Below, piece after piece: positions 1-9,226 of a stretch of 64,000 bases of DNA. The first letter of the stretch is position 1. Each line of letters opens with the position of its first letter. The translations under genes and the position numbers were made by a program. Location: contig OZ244156.1 of NCBI GenBank assembly GCA_965216395.1, positions 620,001 to 684,000 on the forward strand. The letters are read 5' to 3'. This DNA is from CAZBXD01 sp965216395. GTDB taxonomy: Bacteria; Pseudomonadota; Alphaproteobacteria; Micavibrionales; SZUA-601. Below the pieces are notes generated by a model that saw only the letters and a list, made by a program, of their open reading frames with translations, had not been told where the DNA came from and did not search any database.

Positions 1-2308
1 AAAAGCCTCCGACGAAAGTTTTGATCGTCTTAAAAAACATATTCTTAAACATAGAAATAACGGTACCAAGATTTTGATTGCGTGTTATTCAAATGGATCT
101 CTACAGCGTTTGAAGAATTTATGTACCGATCATGCGATTCATCTTAAAGATGATGAAATGACCATTTTAGGTTTAGAACATGGTTTTGAAAGCCATGATT
201 TAGTTGTGATCACGGAAAAAGATATTTTAGGCGATCGTTTGACGCGGACGATAAAAAAACGTCAATCAGGTGAAAATCCTTTAATCGCCGCCGCTGAACT
301 CAATATAGGCGATTTAGTTGTTCACAGTGAGCATGGTGTAGGACGGTTTGATGGTTTGGAAACAGTCCATGCCATGGGTACCCAACATGATTGTGTTCGT
401 TTAATCTATGCAGGGGATGATAAACTCTTTGTGCCTGTGGAAAATATTGATGTTTTATCGCGATTTGGATCTTCTGATCAAAAAACAGCGTTATTGGATA
501 AGTTAGGTGGTGTCGCATGGCAAGGACGAAAAGCGCGTATTAAGAAAAATCTCTTGGCTATTGCGGATCATTTAATTGAAATTGCTGCGAAACGAAAACT
601 TAATAAAACACCCGATATATCTGTACCCGAAGGTGCTATGGAAGAATTTTGTGCGCGTTTTCCTTATCACGAAACGGATGATCAATTGCGCGCTATTCAA
701 GATGTGATGGAAGACCTCAATGGCGATACGGCCATGGATCGTTTGGTTTGTGGGGATGTAGGTTTCGGTAAAACAGAAGTGGCTTTACGCGCCGCTTTTG
801 TCATGGCAATGTCAGGCATGCAAGTAGCCGTGGTGGTGCCCACAACATTATTGGCACGCCAGCATTATAAAACATTTACAGATCGTTATGTTGGATTTCC
901 ACTTAAAATTGGTCAGTTATCGCGTTTTGTTACGGCAAAACAGGCAACATTAACCAGAAAAGGGCTTGAAACAGGCCAAGTGGATATTGTCATTGGAACC
1001 CACGCCTTACTCAGTGATAAAATTAAATTTGCTAATTTAGGTTTACTGATTGTCGATGAAGAACAAAATTTTGGTGTGAAACAAAAAGAAAAGCTCAAAT
1101 CTTTAAAAGATAATGTTCATGTTCTTACGCTAACGGCTACGCCCATTCCACGCACGATGCAAATGGCGATGTCCGGGGTCCGTGAAATGAGTATTATTGC
1201 AACCCCGCCTGTGGATCGGTTGGCGGTGCGTACGTTTGTGATGCCTTATGATGGGGTCGTTATTCGTGAAGCGTTGATGCGTGAATATTATCGCGGTGGA
1301 CAAAGCTTTTATGTATGCCCACGTATCAGCGATTTAGAAGAGCTGACAAAAAAGATTAATGCCCTTGTACCAAAATTAAAGGTTATTCAAGCACATGGCC
1401 AAATGCCCAGCGATGAATTGGACGACCGTATGACAGCATTTTATGACGGTCATTATGATGTTTTATTGGCTACAAATATTATTGAATCAGGATTGGATAT
1501 CCCCAACGCCAACACATTGATTGTTCACCGCAGTGAAATGTTTGGTCTGGGACAGCTTTATCAAATTCGGGGACGGATTGGGCGGTCTAAGCAACGTGGT
1601 TATGCTTATTTAACCTATAAGGCTGAAAAGAAATTAACCGCTAATGGGAAACAACGTTTACACGTGATTAGCACATTAAATCAATTAGGTGCTGGGTTTC
1701 AACTGGCCAGTTATGACATGGATATCAGAGGCGCGGGGAATTTATTAGGCGAAGAACAATCTGGTCATATTAGAGAAGTGGGTGTTGAGCTTTATCAGCA
1801 AATGCTTGAAGAGGCTGTAGCAATAGCCAAAGCGGGTAAGGGCGTTGAAGATTATGATCACGATTGGTCACCACAAATTAATTTAGGCTTATCCGTTATG
1901 ATTCCCGAAGGTTATGTTGCGGATTTGCCTGTACGGTTATCACTCTATCGGCGTCTTTCATCACTCACGAACCAAGATGATATCGAAGAATTTGCCGCGG
2001 AAATGATTGATCGATTTGGTTCCTTACCTGAGGAGGTTGAAAATCTTTTCCAAGTTGTTTCTCTTAAATCTATTTGTAAAAAAGCTGGTATTGAAAGATT
2101 GGATGCAGGGCCAAAGGGCGCCGTCATTACGTTCCGCAATAATCAATTTAAGAATGTTGAAAATTTGGTTCGGTTTATCAATGCGCAATTGGGAACCGTT
2201 AAATTAAGGCCAGATCATAAATTGGCGGCCATTCGGCCTTGGCATGATGTGCAGACACGTATGCACGGTGTGAAAAAACTGCTTAGTGAATTGGCAGAAG
2301 TAGCATAA
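1..2308 (+). CDS. mfd: Transcription-repair coupling factor Mfd (5' end outside window)
   Basis: SF2 translocase that removes RNA polymerase stalled at DNA lesions and recruits UvrA to start nucleotide excision repair. The frame is open from base 2, so the gene begins before the window. About 768 residues are visible, against about 1150 in full-length Mfd, so the UvrB-like N-terminal part is missing. In order I see the CarD-like RNA polymerase interaction domain (LNIGDLVVHSEHGVGRF, near base 300), Walker A GDVGFGKTE (near 757), a DEEQ box (near 1056), TATPIPRT (near 1134), and the motif V/VI region with IIESGLDIPNA and QIRGRIGRS (1480-1590). The autoregulatory TRCF C-terminal domain follows. 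It converges on the DUF1217 gene, 12 bases away, with no clear terminator between them. Confidence 0.97.
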   Translation, partial: KASDESFDRLKKHILKHRNNGTKILIACYSNGSLQRLKNLCTDHAIHLKDDEMTILGLEHGFESHDLVVITEKDILGDRLTRTIKKRQSGENPLIAAAELNIGDLVVHSEHGVGRFDGLETVHAMGTQHDCVRLIYAGDDKLFVPVENIDVLSRFGSSDQKTALLDKLGGVAWQGRKARIKKNLLAIADHLIEIAAKRKLNKTPDISVPEGAMEEFCARFPYHETDDQLRAIQDVMEDLNGDTAMDRLVCGDVGFGKTEVALRAAFVMAMSGMQVAVVVPTTLLARQHYKTFTDRYVGFPLKIGQLSRFVTAKQATLTRKGLETGQVDIVIGTHALLSDKIKFANLGLLIVDEEQNFGVKQKEKLKSLKDNVHVLTLTATPIPRTMQMAMSGVREMSIIATPPVDRLAVRTFVMPYDGVVIREALMREYYRGGQSFYVCPRISDLEELTKKINALVPKLKVIQAHGQMPSDELDDRMTAFYDGHYDVLLATNIIESGLDIPNANTLIVHRSEMFGLGQLYQIRGRIGRSKQRGYAYLTYKAEKKLTANGKQRLHVISTLNQLGAGFQLASYDMDIRGAGNLLGEEQSGHIREVGVELYQQMLEEAVAIAKAGKGVEDYDHDWSPQINLGLSVMIPEGYVADLPVRLSLYRRLSSLTNQDDIEEFAAEMIDRFGSLPEEVENLFQVVSLKSICKKAGIERLDAGPKGAVITFRNNQFKNVENLVRFINAQLGTVKLRPDHKLAAIRPWHDVQTRMHGVKKLLSELAEVA

Positions 2309-2320
2309 GCTTTTATGACT

Positions 2321-4717
2321 TTAAACAAGCAGGTTAAAAATACTTGCAAAGGGGTTGTTTTGATTATTTGTGCCATTAACACTCAGTGGTTGCACAAGGT
2401 TAACCAAAAAATTATTAGGGTTATTGGCTTGCGTTCCGCCTTGGCCACCGTTAAGAATTAAAAATCGTTCAATAAATTTCTTGGTAAAATCATTAATTTG
2501 ATAGGGGTTGTCTTCTAAAGATTCTGCTTGTGCGTCCGCCGCGTCAATGACGGCTCCATTTTTCGCAAGCTCAATATTGGCACGATTTGCATCGGTTGAT
2601 AAACTGCGGCCAATGCTATCTACAAGATCTTTCAAATCTTGCAATTCATTTTGGGTTTGGTTTAAATCCGTTTGTAAAAATCCAATTGCATTCGCAATAC
2701 TATTGGTAAAATCATTTTCAAAATTGTTGAAAGCGTTAAAGCGAATAGATTCTAAAGAACTGCTAATATTTAAAATAATATCATTTTGTTCATCGGATAG
2801 AAGATTGATTCCATTAGCCGACGCATCGGCAATAAAACTTTCAATCATGTCTTCTATCGCATAAAGCGCATTGTCAATTGTTCCGCGTGGGTCATAACGA
2901 TTAAGAACGTTATTAAGGGGCACAATATCTTTTTCTAAACTATTGCGTGCTTTATCCGTTTCAATTTCCAGTAAAATGGCTTGACTACTGAGTGCTGTCG
3001 CGCCATCGCGTGTGGTGATATCTTGGGTATCTAACACATCCGCGATGCTAGACAAAAGGTCAATGCCGCCGCGTACAACCGCTTTGGCACCACCAGAAAT
3101 TTCATAGGATTGATCCCGTATATTATTAAGAAAGTTAGCTAAACCTGGTTCGTTGGTATTTTCAATTTGTGCGCGCAATTGTGATTTAAGGTCATTAAAA
3201 CGTATTTCTAAATCACTACGATCTGCCGAGGGTAAACGGTTTTTCGATTCATCGGCAAGGGTTTTAATCTCATCAAGCAAGCTTTCTATTGTGCTGATAC
3301 GATCCAGAGCATCAGAGGCAGATTCTTTACCAAGAATAAGAGCATTCGTGTTCAGTGTAGCGGCAAAAGCCTCAACAGAAGCAATGGCGTTATTAAAGGA
3401 TTCTCTGTCTGAACTGAGCGTGTTTTGCACATCTTCAATACGATCCTGAGAAAGTAATATTTTACCCAAGGCACTGTTTAAATTTGGATCCGATTCATTT
3501 GTAACCGTATTGAATAAAGTATCAGCATCAGATAAATATGTTTGTAATTGTGTTAAGTCAAATCGGTTAATCGCCGTTTCTGTGCCGGCAGCATCAATTT
3601 CAACAGAAATTGTATCGTTACTGCCATTATCGAGAATATTGTCGAAACCACCAAAAGGGTTTTGTGTTTCAGATTCCGCGATGGCATCATTAATATTGCC
3701 AACCAATCCAGAAAATGATGCTTTCAATGTGATTAAATCAGCCCCAGTTTCACCCGCCGCGGAAATAATATTCACCAGTTCACCTAAGAGAAAGCCAATA
3801 TTCTCAGCGCCATTTTCACCGGCATTAAGCATCAATTCGTAACGCAATAATTCTGGTACAGCCGTTTCTTGAATAGTTATATCATCGGCGTAGAGGCCAC
3901 CAGGGTCGGTAATATTTTCTAAATCAGCATAGGCGTTTAAAATCAAACCTAACTGATCGCTTAAACCATTGATTTGGTTTAAAGCTGCATCAGAGGCTTG
4001 TAAATTATTTTCTAAAATACGAGCGTCACTGCGTGCACGGCTAATTTGTGACTCGTTCAGGTCCAATTCATTTGAAAGACTGATTAATTTGTCAATGTCA
4101 ACTCGGCTTTCAATCGCTTTAGCTTGAGTATTGACAGGTTGAATCGCCAATTCTTGGGGGATTTGTAATGCGCCTTGTACCACTGTTCGCAGAACATTGT
4201 CACCCAAAATATCAAAAACAGTATTTGCACTGGTAATATTACGAGAGAAAAAGAGAGCTTGGCGTAGCGCTGTATCTTGTGTCCCTGCCTGGACTTCAAA
4301 TTCGTTGCGAATAAATCGCTCTTTTAATGTTTCAATTAAATTAGCATCATCAAAGGCACTTAATCCATCGCGATCTAATCGTAATGTACCCGCCATATCC
4401 CGAAATTTTGGGTCTGCCAAAACATTGGGGAGGGATGTTGGGTCAGAAAAATCGGCTTTGAGTACAGCCTTAATGCGACCTATACCGTTATTGATTTCAC
4501 TTTCTAAGCTAAAAGCAGAAAGAATAAATTCACTTAATCGTCTGTTATTGAACAAATCATCAATGGTTTCAATTTTTGAAATATTTTTTTCAAAATATTC
4601 AATTTTCTTTTGAATCTGGTCATTTTGAGAAAAATCACGTAACTGTGCCTGCGGATCGTCAATAAAATTACGAAACGCGATCAAAGGGTTTGATAATCCA
4701 AGAACGCCACCAGTCAT
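2321..4717 (-). CDS. DUF1217-domain protein with long helical C-terminal region
   Basis: A 798-residue protein of unknown function. Residues about 10-210 fit the DUF1217 pattern known from alphaproteobacterial flagellar clusters: a start around FIDDPQAQLRDFS, then KIETIDDLFNNRRL, FILSAFSLE, DPTSLPNVLADPKFR and a late ALFFSRNI..ILGDNVLRTVV. The remaining ~590 residues are rich in Asn, Asp, Leu and Ile, have no hydrophobic segment and look almost wholly alpha-helical or coiled-coil. The tail has NPYQINDFTKKFIERF and a hydrophobic FASIFNLLV end. I see no signal peptide, as with flagellar axial proteins exported by the flagellar type III route. No other flagellar gene is in the window, so a flagellar role is inference from the domain only. 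It lies between mfd and an envelope protein on the same strand. Confidence 0.75.
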   Translation of the reverse strand: MTGGVLGLSNPLIAFRNFIDDPQAQLRDFSQNDQIQKKIEYFEKNISKIETIDDLFNNRRLSEFILSAFSLESEINNGIGRIKAVLKADFSDPTSLPNVLADPKFRDMAGTLRLDRDGLSAFDDANLIETLKERFIRNEFEVQAGTQDTALRQALFFSRNITSANTVFDILGDNVLRTVVQGALQIPQELAIQPVNTQAKAIESRVDIDKLISLSNELDLNESQISRARSDARILENNLQASDAALNQINGLSDQLGLILNAYADLENITDPGGLYADDITIQETAVPELLRYELMLNAGENGAENIGFLLGELVNIISAAGETGADLITLKASFSGLVGNINDAIAESETQNPFGGFDNILDNGSNDTISVEIDAAGTETAINRFDLTQLQTYLSDADTLFNTVTNESDPNLNSALGKILLSQDRIEDVQNTLSSDRESFNNAIASVEAFAATLNTNALILGKESASDALDRISTIESLLDEIKTLADESKNRLPSADRSDLEIRFNDLKSQLRAQIENTNEPGLANFLNNIRDQSYEISGGAKAVVRGGIDLLSSIADVLDTQDITTRDGATALSSQAILLEIETDKARNSLEKDIVPLNNVLNRYDPRGTIDNALYAIEDMIESFIADASANGINLLSDEQNDIILNISSSLESIRFNAFNNFENDFTNSIANAIGFLQTDLNQTQNELQDLKDLVDSIGRSLSTDANRANIELAKNGAVIDAADAQAESLEDNPYQINDFTKKFIERFLILNGGQGGTQANNPNNFLVNLVQPLSVNGTNNQNNPFASIFNLLV

Positions 4718-4795
4718 TTAAGAGCCATCATATTGTTACAATTTTCTAGTTTAACTATAACAATTAAAGTTTATAAAAGCCTTAAATTCAAGATA

Positions 4796-5962
4796 TTAAC
4801 GCAAAAAGATATGAACTTCTGAAGAACGTGCCGAAGGGCTCTTTGCTGAAGATAATGTGACGCGATTGCCCGGAATTCCCATTTGCGACATTGTACGCAA
4901 AACAGCTTCAGCATTATTTTGCGAATCTGTCGCGGAGAGTGCCATTTGTGCAGGGTTTAAACCTGTTGGTGTAATCGCGGCCACCTCAAAACGTGCATTT
5001 GGAAATTTTTCTAATGCTTGTGATGTAGCCAGATAGACGGCCTGTTCGAATTCAACATTTGGGCGATCAAAACGAATAACCATCAAAGGTTTGTTGGATT
5101 GAATGCCACTATTTTGTGCATTTGTGTCATTCAACACAGATGCAGGGGCAAAATATGATCTATTGGCTAAACTTTGGCCATAAAGTTCACCATTTGCAAT
5201 CGCTAATGATAATGTTTGTAGGTTACGACGCTCCGAAGAAAGGTAACTGGTGCGACGATTAATATCTTCATTCACATCATTTAGTTGACGGTTAGTTTGC
5301 ACATTCAGATTATTAATTTTATCTTCTAAAACTTTGAGCGCTTGGTGATCTTCATCAACGGCACCTGAAACGCCATAAGTCGCGCGCACTGCTTCCATAA
5401 GATAAGATGCAAGCGATGCGTTAGAAGCAATATCATTCGCCAAGACATTGAGACGCGTTACATCATGAGCCAACGAATCAAGGTCATTTTGAGCCACTTG
5501 GGCTTTTTCAATCAAAATTGGGTTGCCTGGTGTGGTGCCACGTTGTAATTGTGCATTAATTTCTGCAACCAGCTTATAATATTTATTGGCTGTTTCTTCA
5601 CTTGAAATTTGTAAGTTACGAAGTGATTCGTCATATGAGTCCGCATATTGTTTAATTTTTTCGCCATCATTTTCCAACATTTTAATCTTACGAGAAACCA
5701 ATGTTTCACGATATTGAAAGGGCTTTTGATTACCATCAATTTCAGATTTAATCACCATTGTGTCATTCATATTTCGATCAGAAACGGACGCTAAAGCAAT
5801 GCGCGAAGAATCGTTCATCATGTGATTGTCACTCTTTGTTTCAACCCAGCTTGCCTGATTGTTGGTTGATAGGGGATCCGCGCTGTCTGCGTAAGTGTTT
5901 GAGCACGCAGTAGCGAGTGCAAGTATCGATGAAAGAGCGATAAGATGACGTTTTTTAGTCAT
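4796..5962 (-). CDS. Envelope (lipo)protein with coiled coil and OmpA-like C-terminus
   Basis: A 388-residue exported protein. Residues 1-20 are a basic start, a hydrophobic core and Cys20 in LATAC, a weak lipobox because Ala replaces the usual Leu at -3. Signal peptidase I cleavage after TYA (residue 25) is the alternative. Residues about 90-245 are charged, Gln/Asn/Leu-rich and probably coiled-coil. The last ~95 residues (VIRFDRPNVEFEQAV, a region ending in NAEAVLRTM, then RVTLSSAKS and VHIFLR) have the strand-helix rhythm and the repeated-solute style end of an OmpA-like peptidoglycan-binding fold, but the family's usual Asp/Arg pair is not obvious. It probably ties the outer membrane or an envelope machine to murein. 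It may be co-transcribed with the downstream DUF1217 gene (78-base gap). The assignment is fold-level only. Confidence 0.6.
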   Translation of the reverse strand: MTKKRHLIALSSILALATACSNTYADSADPLSTNNQASWVETKSDNHMMNDSSRIALASVSDRNMNDTMVIKSEIDGNQKPFQYRETLVSRKIKMLENDGEKIKQYADSYDESLRNLQISSEETANKYYKLVAEINAQLQRGTTPGNPILIEKAQVAQNDLDSLAHDVTRLNVLANDIASNASLASYLMEAVRATYGVSGAVDEDHQALKVLEDKINNLNVQTNRQLNDVNEDINRRTSYLSSERRNLQTLSLAIANGELYGQSLANRSYFAPASVLNDTNAQNSGIQSNKPLMVIRFDRPNVEFEQAVYLATSQALEKFPNARFEVAAITPTGLNPAQMALSATDSQNNAEAVLRTMSQMGIPGNRVTLSSAKSPSARSSEVHIFLR

Positions 5963-6192
5963 GAATAATGTAACCTCAGTTAGAATTTTTTTTAATTAAA
6001 TAAATTGTATGATTGAAAATCACAATAGTTATTTAACAAAAACCTTTAATTTTTAGCTACTTTAGCGAAACCAGATTGCTCGGGCAAGTAGAAGTTCTAT
6101 TTTATTGTAAAAAAGTCATAAAAAATACTTGCTTTTACGCCATGATTTGCAGTAAGACTTACTCCGCACTGTTTATAACATTGTTTCATTGC

Positions 6193-6269
6193 GCGCCCGT
6201 AGCTCAACTGGATAGAGTACTTGACTACGAATCAAGCGGTTAGAGGTTCGAATCCTCTCGGGCGCGCCA
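6193..6269 (+). tRNA. tRNA-Arg (ACG)
   Basis: A 77-base cloverleaf. Acceptor GCGCCCG pairs with CGGGCGC, the anticodon loop is CTACGAA (anticodon ACG, read as inosine-CG), the T loop is TTCGAAT and CCA is encoded. A -10-like TATAAC lies at 6174-6179, but no well-spaced -35 was found. The 230 bases between 5962 and this gene otherwise hold only AT-rich sequence, presumably the promoter region of the divergent envelope gene. Confidence 0.97.
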
Positions 6270-6276
6270 TTTATTC

Positions 6277-7083
6277 CTATATATTTAAATGTCCGTTTAA
6301 AATTGTGATTGCCTTACCAGTGATTAAAACATGGGTGTCATTGATTTCTAACTCCAATTCTCCACCACGTTGTGAGGCTTGAAAGGCTTTTAACAGCTTT
6401 TTATTAAGCCTTTTTGACCAATAGGGCGTAGCTGTACAATGGGCTGATCCTGTAACGGGGTCTTCCACAATAGCATCTTCGGGACAGAAAAATCGGGATA
6501 TAAAATCGTATCTTTTATCGTCTGACGGGGCCGTAACCATCAAAAACACCTTAAATTTTTTCAATATATTAAAATCGGGTGACATTTGACGGATAGTATC
6601 CGCATTATCATACACCAACATAAGGTCACGTGCTTGATAGGCATCAATTGGTTTTTCATTACTTAAGGCGTTTAAAAGTGTAGTTGGGATAGCATTGATA
6701 TCTTTTTTATCACCGGCTCTGATTGGGAAAGTCATACGATAAGATTGTGCTATTTTTTCAACGGTTAAGGGGCCGACAAATTTTGTGTCAAAATTTACTT
6801 CGTTCAGGTTGGGTTGAATTTCCGTTAGATAAATATGGGCTGCAGCCAATGTGGCATGACCACATAAATCAATCTCAAATTTAGATGTAAACCATCTCAG
6901 CAATGGATTTTGATCATCTCTTAATAAAATAAAAGCTGTTTCTGATAAGTTCATTTCAATGGCAATATTTTGCATTAAGTTATCTGGTATTTCTTCGTCG
7001 AGAATGAAAACAGCCGCTGGATTTCCAGTAAAGGGTTGATCGGTAAAAGAATCCACTTGCCAAAATTTTAAAGATGTCTCCAT
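6277..7083 (-). CDS. PhzF-family epimerase/isomerase-like enzyme
   Basis: A 268-residue member of the phenazine-biosynthesis PhzF / diaminopimelate-epimerase-like fold, cytoplasmic. Characteristic signatures are the N-terminal VDSFTDQPFTGNPAAV, the NLSETAF motif carrying the conserved acidic residue (Glu48), CGHATLAAAH in the first half and EDPVTGSAH in the second. The length is typical (260-300). It is transcribed towards tRNA-Arg, with only 7 bases between them. The substrate of most family members outside phenazine producers is unknown, and no phenazine genes are nearby, so only the family is assigned. Confidence 0.9.
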   Translation of the reverse strand: METSLKFWQVDSFTDQPFTGNPAAVFILDEEIPDNLMQNIAIEMNLSETAFILLRDDQNPLLRWFTSKFEIDLCGHATLAAAHIYLTEIQPNLNEVNFDTKFVGPLTVEKIAQSYRMTFPIRAGDKKDINAIPTTLLNALSNEKPIDAYQARDLMLVYDNADTIRQMSPDFNILKKFKVFLMVTAPSDDKRYDFISRFFCPEDAIVEDPVTGSAHCTATPYWSKRLNKKLLKAFQASQRGGELELEINDTHVLITGKAITILNGHLNI

Positions 7084-7170
7084 CGCTTGCTTTTCCTATT
7101 TATGTAACTAATATGATTAAAGATAAAAAACTTATATTATTCAATATTAAACTTTAAGGTATAGCCTTTC

Positions 7171-7905
7171 ATGCATATTATTCAAAAACCATCCCCCAAT
7201 TTTAACAGCCGTGTGCAGGTTTTAATGATCCACGGGACAGGCGTTTCGTTGGAAGAAAGTTTTGATTATCTTATCAATGGTGGTGTCAGTTGCCATTATT
7301 TAATCGATGATGATGGGACAATATACCAACTTGTTGATGATGAAAAACGTGCATGGCATGGTGGGGTTGGTTATTGGCGTGGCTTAACCGATATCAATTC
7401 GGCCTCGATTGGTATTGAGTTGGTTAAGCCAACAGATGAAGAAGTGATGTTGCCAGGGGCAAAATATGCTGAAAAATTATTTCACAAGGCGTATTACAGT
7501 GAACAACAGATGGCATCATTGTTGGAATTATCAAAAGATATTTTAAAGCGCCATGAAAGAGTTAAACCCTGTTGTGTCATTGGTCATCAGGACGCATCAG
7601 TGAGTCGTAAATTCGATCCGGGCCAAAACTTCGATTGGCGCTATTTGGCTGAAAATGGCGTTGGGTTGTGGCATGATTTAAATGATGCCGATCAGACGGA
7701 TGCATCCCCCTTATCAGTACAAGATCAAGAAAAATGTTTGGACATGCTTTATGCCTATGGTTATGATCTGCGCATGCGTTCCGATGAGCAGATTAAGCAT
7801 GTTGTGACGGCTTTTCAAACCCACTTTCTACCCAAACAAATTTCTGGTAAGCTGAATAGTGCCACTTTTAAGGCGATTCAATCTTTAACGGCGAAAATAA
7901 CATGA
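7171..7905 (+). CDS. N-acetylmuramoyl-L-alanine amidase, AmpD-like, with peptidoglycan-binding domain
   Basis: A zinc amidase that cuts the muramic acid–L-alanine bond of muropeptides. The Amidase_2 domain covers about residues 10-160: His21 in LMIHGTG, His63 in AWHGG, and the GHQDAS...FDPG segment near residue 138 supplying the third ligand. Residues about 175-240 form a PG_binding_1-like helical domain (CLDMLYAYGYDLR). There is no signal peptide, so it probably acts in the cytoplasm as a recycling AmpD; I cannot exclude non-classical export. Its stop overlaps the next gene by 4 bases (ATGA), so the two are translationally coupled. Confidence 0.92.
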   Translation: MHIIQKPSPNFNSRVQVLMIHGTGVSLEESFDYLINGGVSCHYLIDDDGTIYQLVDDEKRAWHGGVGYWRGLTDINSASIGIELVKPTDEEVMLPGAKYAEKLFHKAYYSEQQMASLLELSKDILKRHERVKPCCVIGHQDASVSRKFDPGQNFDWRYLAENGVGLWHDLNDADQTDASPLSVQDQEKCLDMLYAYGYDLRMRSDEQIKHVVTAFQTHFLPKQISGKLNSATFKAIQSLTAKIT

Positions 7906-8228
7906 CCGACTCTCTTGATAAACGCACAAAAGCGTTCGAAAATAAACAATCGCGCAAGGCCGAAACCCTTTTTAAGGATAAAGTAAAATCAGTGCGTCGA
8001 TTAGCGGAATGGATTGCGGGTATTGTTGGTTTTGATGCACAAACTACGTCTGATTATAGTCAAAATTTGATCAATGATCAAATGGTCACGGGCGGCTTAA
8101 ACAAAGTAGTGGATCAGGTTACAGCTGATTTAAATGAATATGGTTTTACTGATTATAATGCTGAGAATATTCGTCATAAGCTTGATACCTATTTGGCGCA
8201 AGAACAGGCACGGCATTTAAAAAACTAA
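7902..8228 (+). CDS. DUF1476 protein (F1-ATPase inhibitor zeta-subunit family)
   Basis: 108 residues matching DUF1476, the alphaproteobacterial family whose best-studied member, zeta of Paracoccus, inhibits F1-ATPase hydrolysis. Family features seen are the N-terminal LDKRTKAFENKQ, the RRLAEWIAGIVGF helix and the two-helix end DVTADL-like/ENIRHKLDTYLAQ. The helical N-terminus is the inhibitory part in the family. It overlaps the amidase gene by 4 bases, an uncommon pairing. The inhibitory role here is inferred from the family alone. Confidence 0.85.
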   Translation: MTDSLDKRTKAFENKQSRKAETLFKDKVKSVRRLAEWIAGIVGFDAQTTSDYSQNLINDQMVTGGLNKVVDQVTADLNEYGFTDYNAENIRHKLDTYLAQEQARHLKN

Positions 8229-8236
8229 AAACCTGC

Positions 8237-8265
8237 TTGCAAAATAATGGGTGAGGGAGTATAAC
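8237..8265 (+). promoter_or_regulatory. Promoter of tRNA-His
   Basis: TTGCAA (8237-8242), a 17-base spacer and TATAAC (8260-8265), a strong sigma-70-type match about 21 bases before tRNA-His. TTGCAA- and TTGGCT-type -35 boxes recur in this window before stable RNA and housekeeping genes. Confidence 0.6.
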
Positions 8266-8286
8266 GCTTTTGCTTATTTTAAGCAT

Positions 8287-8362
8287 GGCGCTTGTAGCTC
8301 AGCGGTAGAGCACTCGGTTGTGATCCGAGTTGTCGCGGGTTCAAACCCCGTCAGGCGCCCCA
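8287..8362 (+). tRNA. tRNA-His (GTG)
   Basis: Cloverleaf with the extra 5' G (8287) opposite discriminator C, the identity mark of tRNA-His. Acceptor GCGCTTG pairs with CAGGCGC (one G-T pair), the anticodon loop is TTGTGAT, the T loop is TTCAAAC and CCA is encoded. Confidence 0.97.
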
Positions 8363-8437
8363 TTTATTTTTCTCTTTTACTTATTTTATCTTTTCTGTTA
8401 ATTCTAAAATGATACTATAGATTTTAAGGAAAAAATA

Positions 8438-9154
8438 ATGACCAATGAAATTCTCTTTATCATAACCGCGTTTTTAGCCCTCGGAATTGTTTCCGTTGCG
8501 GCTTTGTTCGGGCGGATGTGGCTTTATGTGATCACGGTGACATTAATATTGATCACAAATACGGTTGTCGGTAAATTAGGGATGGCTTTTGGTTTTACCA
8601 CGGCTGTGGGTGTATCTACCTTTGCGGGTATTTTCTTGGCAACTGATATCCTCTCTGAATTTTACGGTAAAAAAGCCGCACAACGTGCGGTTTGGCTCGC
8701 TTTTTTTGCTAATTTTGTCTTTATGAGTTTTGGCTTTTTAACAACGATGTTTGAAGGCGGGATCAACACAGATATGGACATGGCTGTAAATACAGTTTTT
8801 CGTTTTCTACCACGTGTTGTATTTGCTGGTATGACTGCGTTTATTGTGGCGCAACATTTTGATGTGGCGTTTTATCATTTCTTAAAAAGAATAACCCGTA
8901 ATCGCCATCTTTGGTTACGTAATATCATCAGTACAATTTCGTCACAATTGCTTGATTCTGTTATTTTCGTGTTGATTGCTTTTGGCCCAACAAATCCAGC
9001 CAATTGGGGCATTATTTTTAGCATTTGGATTTTAAAATCCTGTGTTGCTTTGTTTGATACGCCATTTATTTATATGGTGCGCTATTGCTTAGATCGTTAT
9101 CCTAAAATGCGTGATTGGGACAAACGCATGTTGGATATGGATAAGGATGAATAA
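8438..9154 (+). CDS. Queuosine precursor transporter (VUT/YhhQ family)
   Basis: A 238-residue inner-membrane protein with about six hydrophobic segments. The family (YhhQ, 'vitamin uptake transporter-like') imports preQ0/preQ1 for queuosine modification of tRNA. Diagnostic segments are FAGIFLATDILSEFYGKK near residue 70, FIVAQHFDVAFYHFLK near 135, the LWLRNIISTISSQLLDS helix near 165 and IWILKSCVALFDTPFIY near 205. It starts with ATG after AAGGA. It directly follows tRNA-His, one of the four tRNAs that carry queuosine, though that adjacency is probably coincidental. Confidence 0.88.
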   Translation: MTNEILFIITAFLALGIVSVAALFGRMWLYVITVTLILITNTVVGKLGMAFGFTTAVGVSTFAGIFLATDILSEFYGKKAAQRAVWLAFFANFVFMSFGFLTTMFEGGINTDMDMAVNTVFRFLPRVVFAGMTAFIVAQHFDVAFYHFLKRITRNRHLWLRNIISTISSQLLDSVIFVLIAFGPTNPANWGIIFSIWILKSCVALFDTPFIYMVRYCLDRYPKMRDWDKRMLDMDKDE

Positions 9155-9226
9155 AAAATCCTCTTGGTGTTTGTCTCAACTTAACGTAGAATATTCTTAT
9201 CATTTCTATTATTGAGGAGTTGTTTG

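Noticed and set aside
2508..4613. Several Ser-rich plus-strand frames opposite the DUF1217 gene
   Set aside because: Composition (Ser/Ile/Lys-rich) and phase are those expected from reading the long DUF1217 frame backwards; no ribosome sites or domain matches.
6129..6179. Promoter for tRNA-Arg from TTGCTT or TTGCAG with TATAAC
   Set aside because: Neither -35 candidate gives a normal 16-18 base spacer to the -10.
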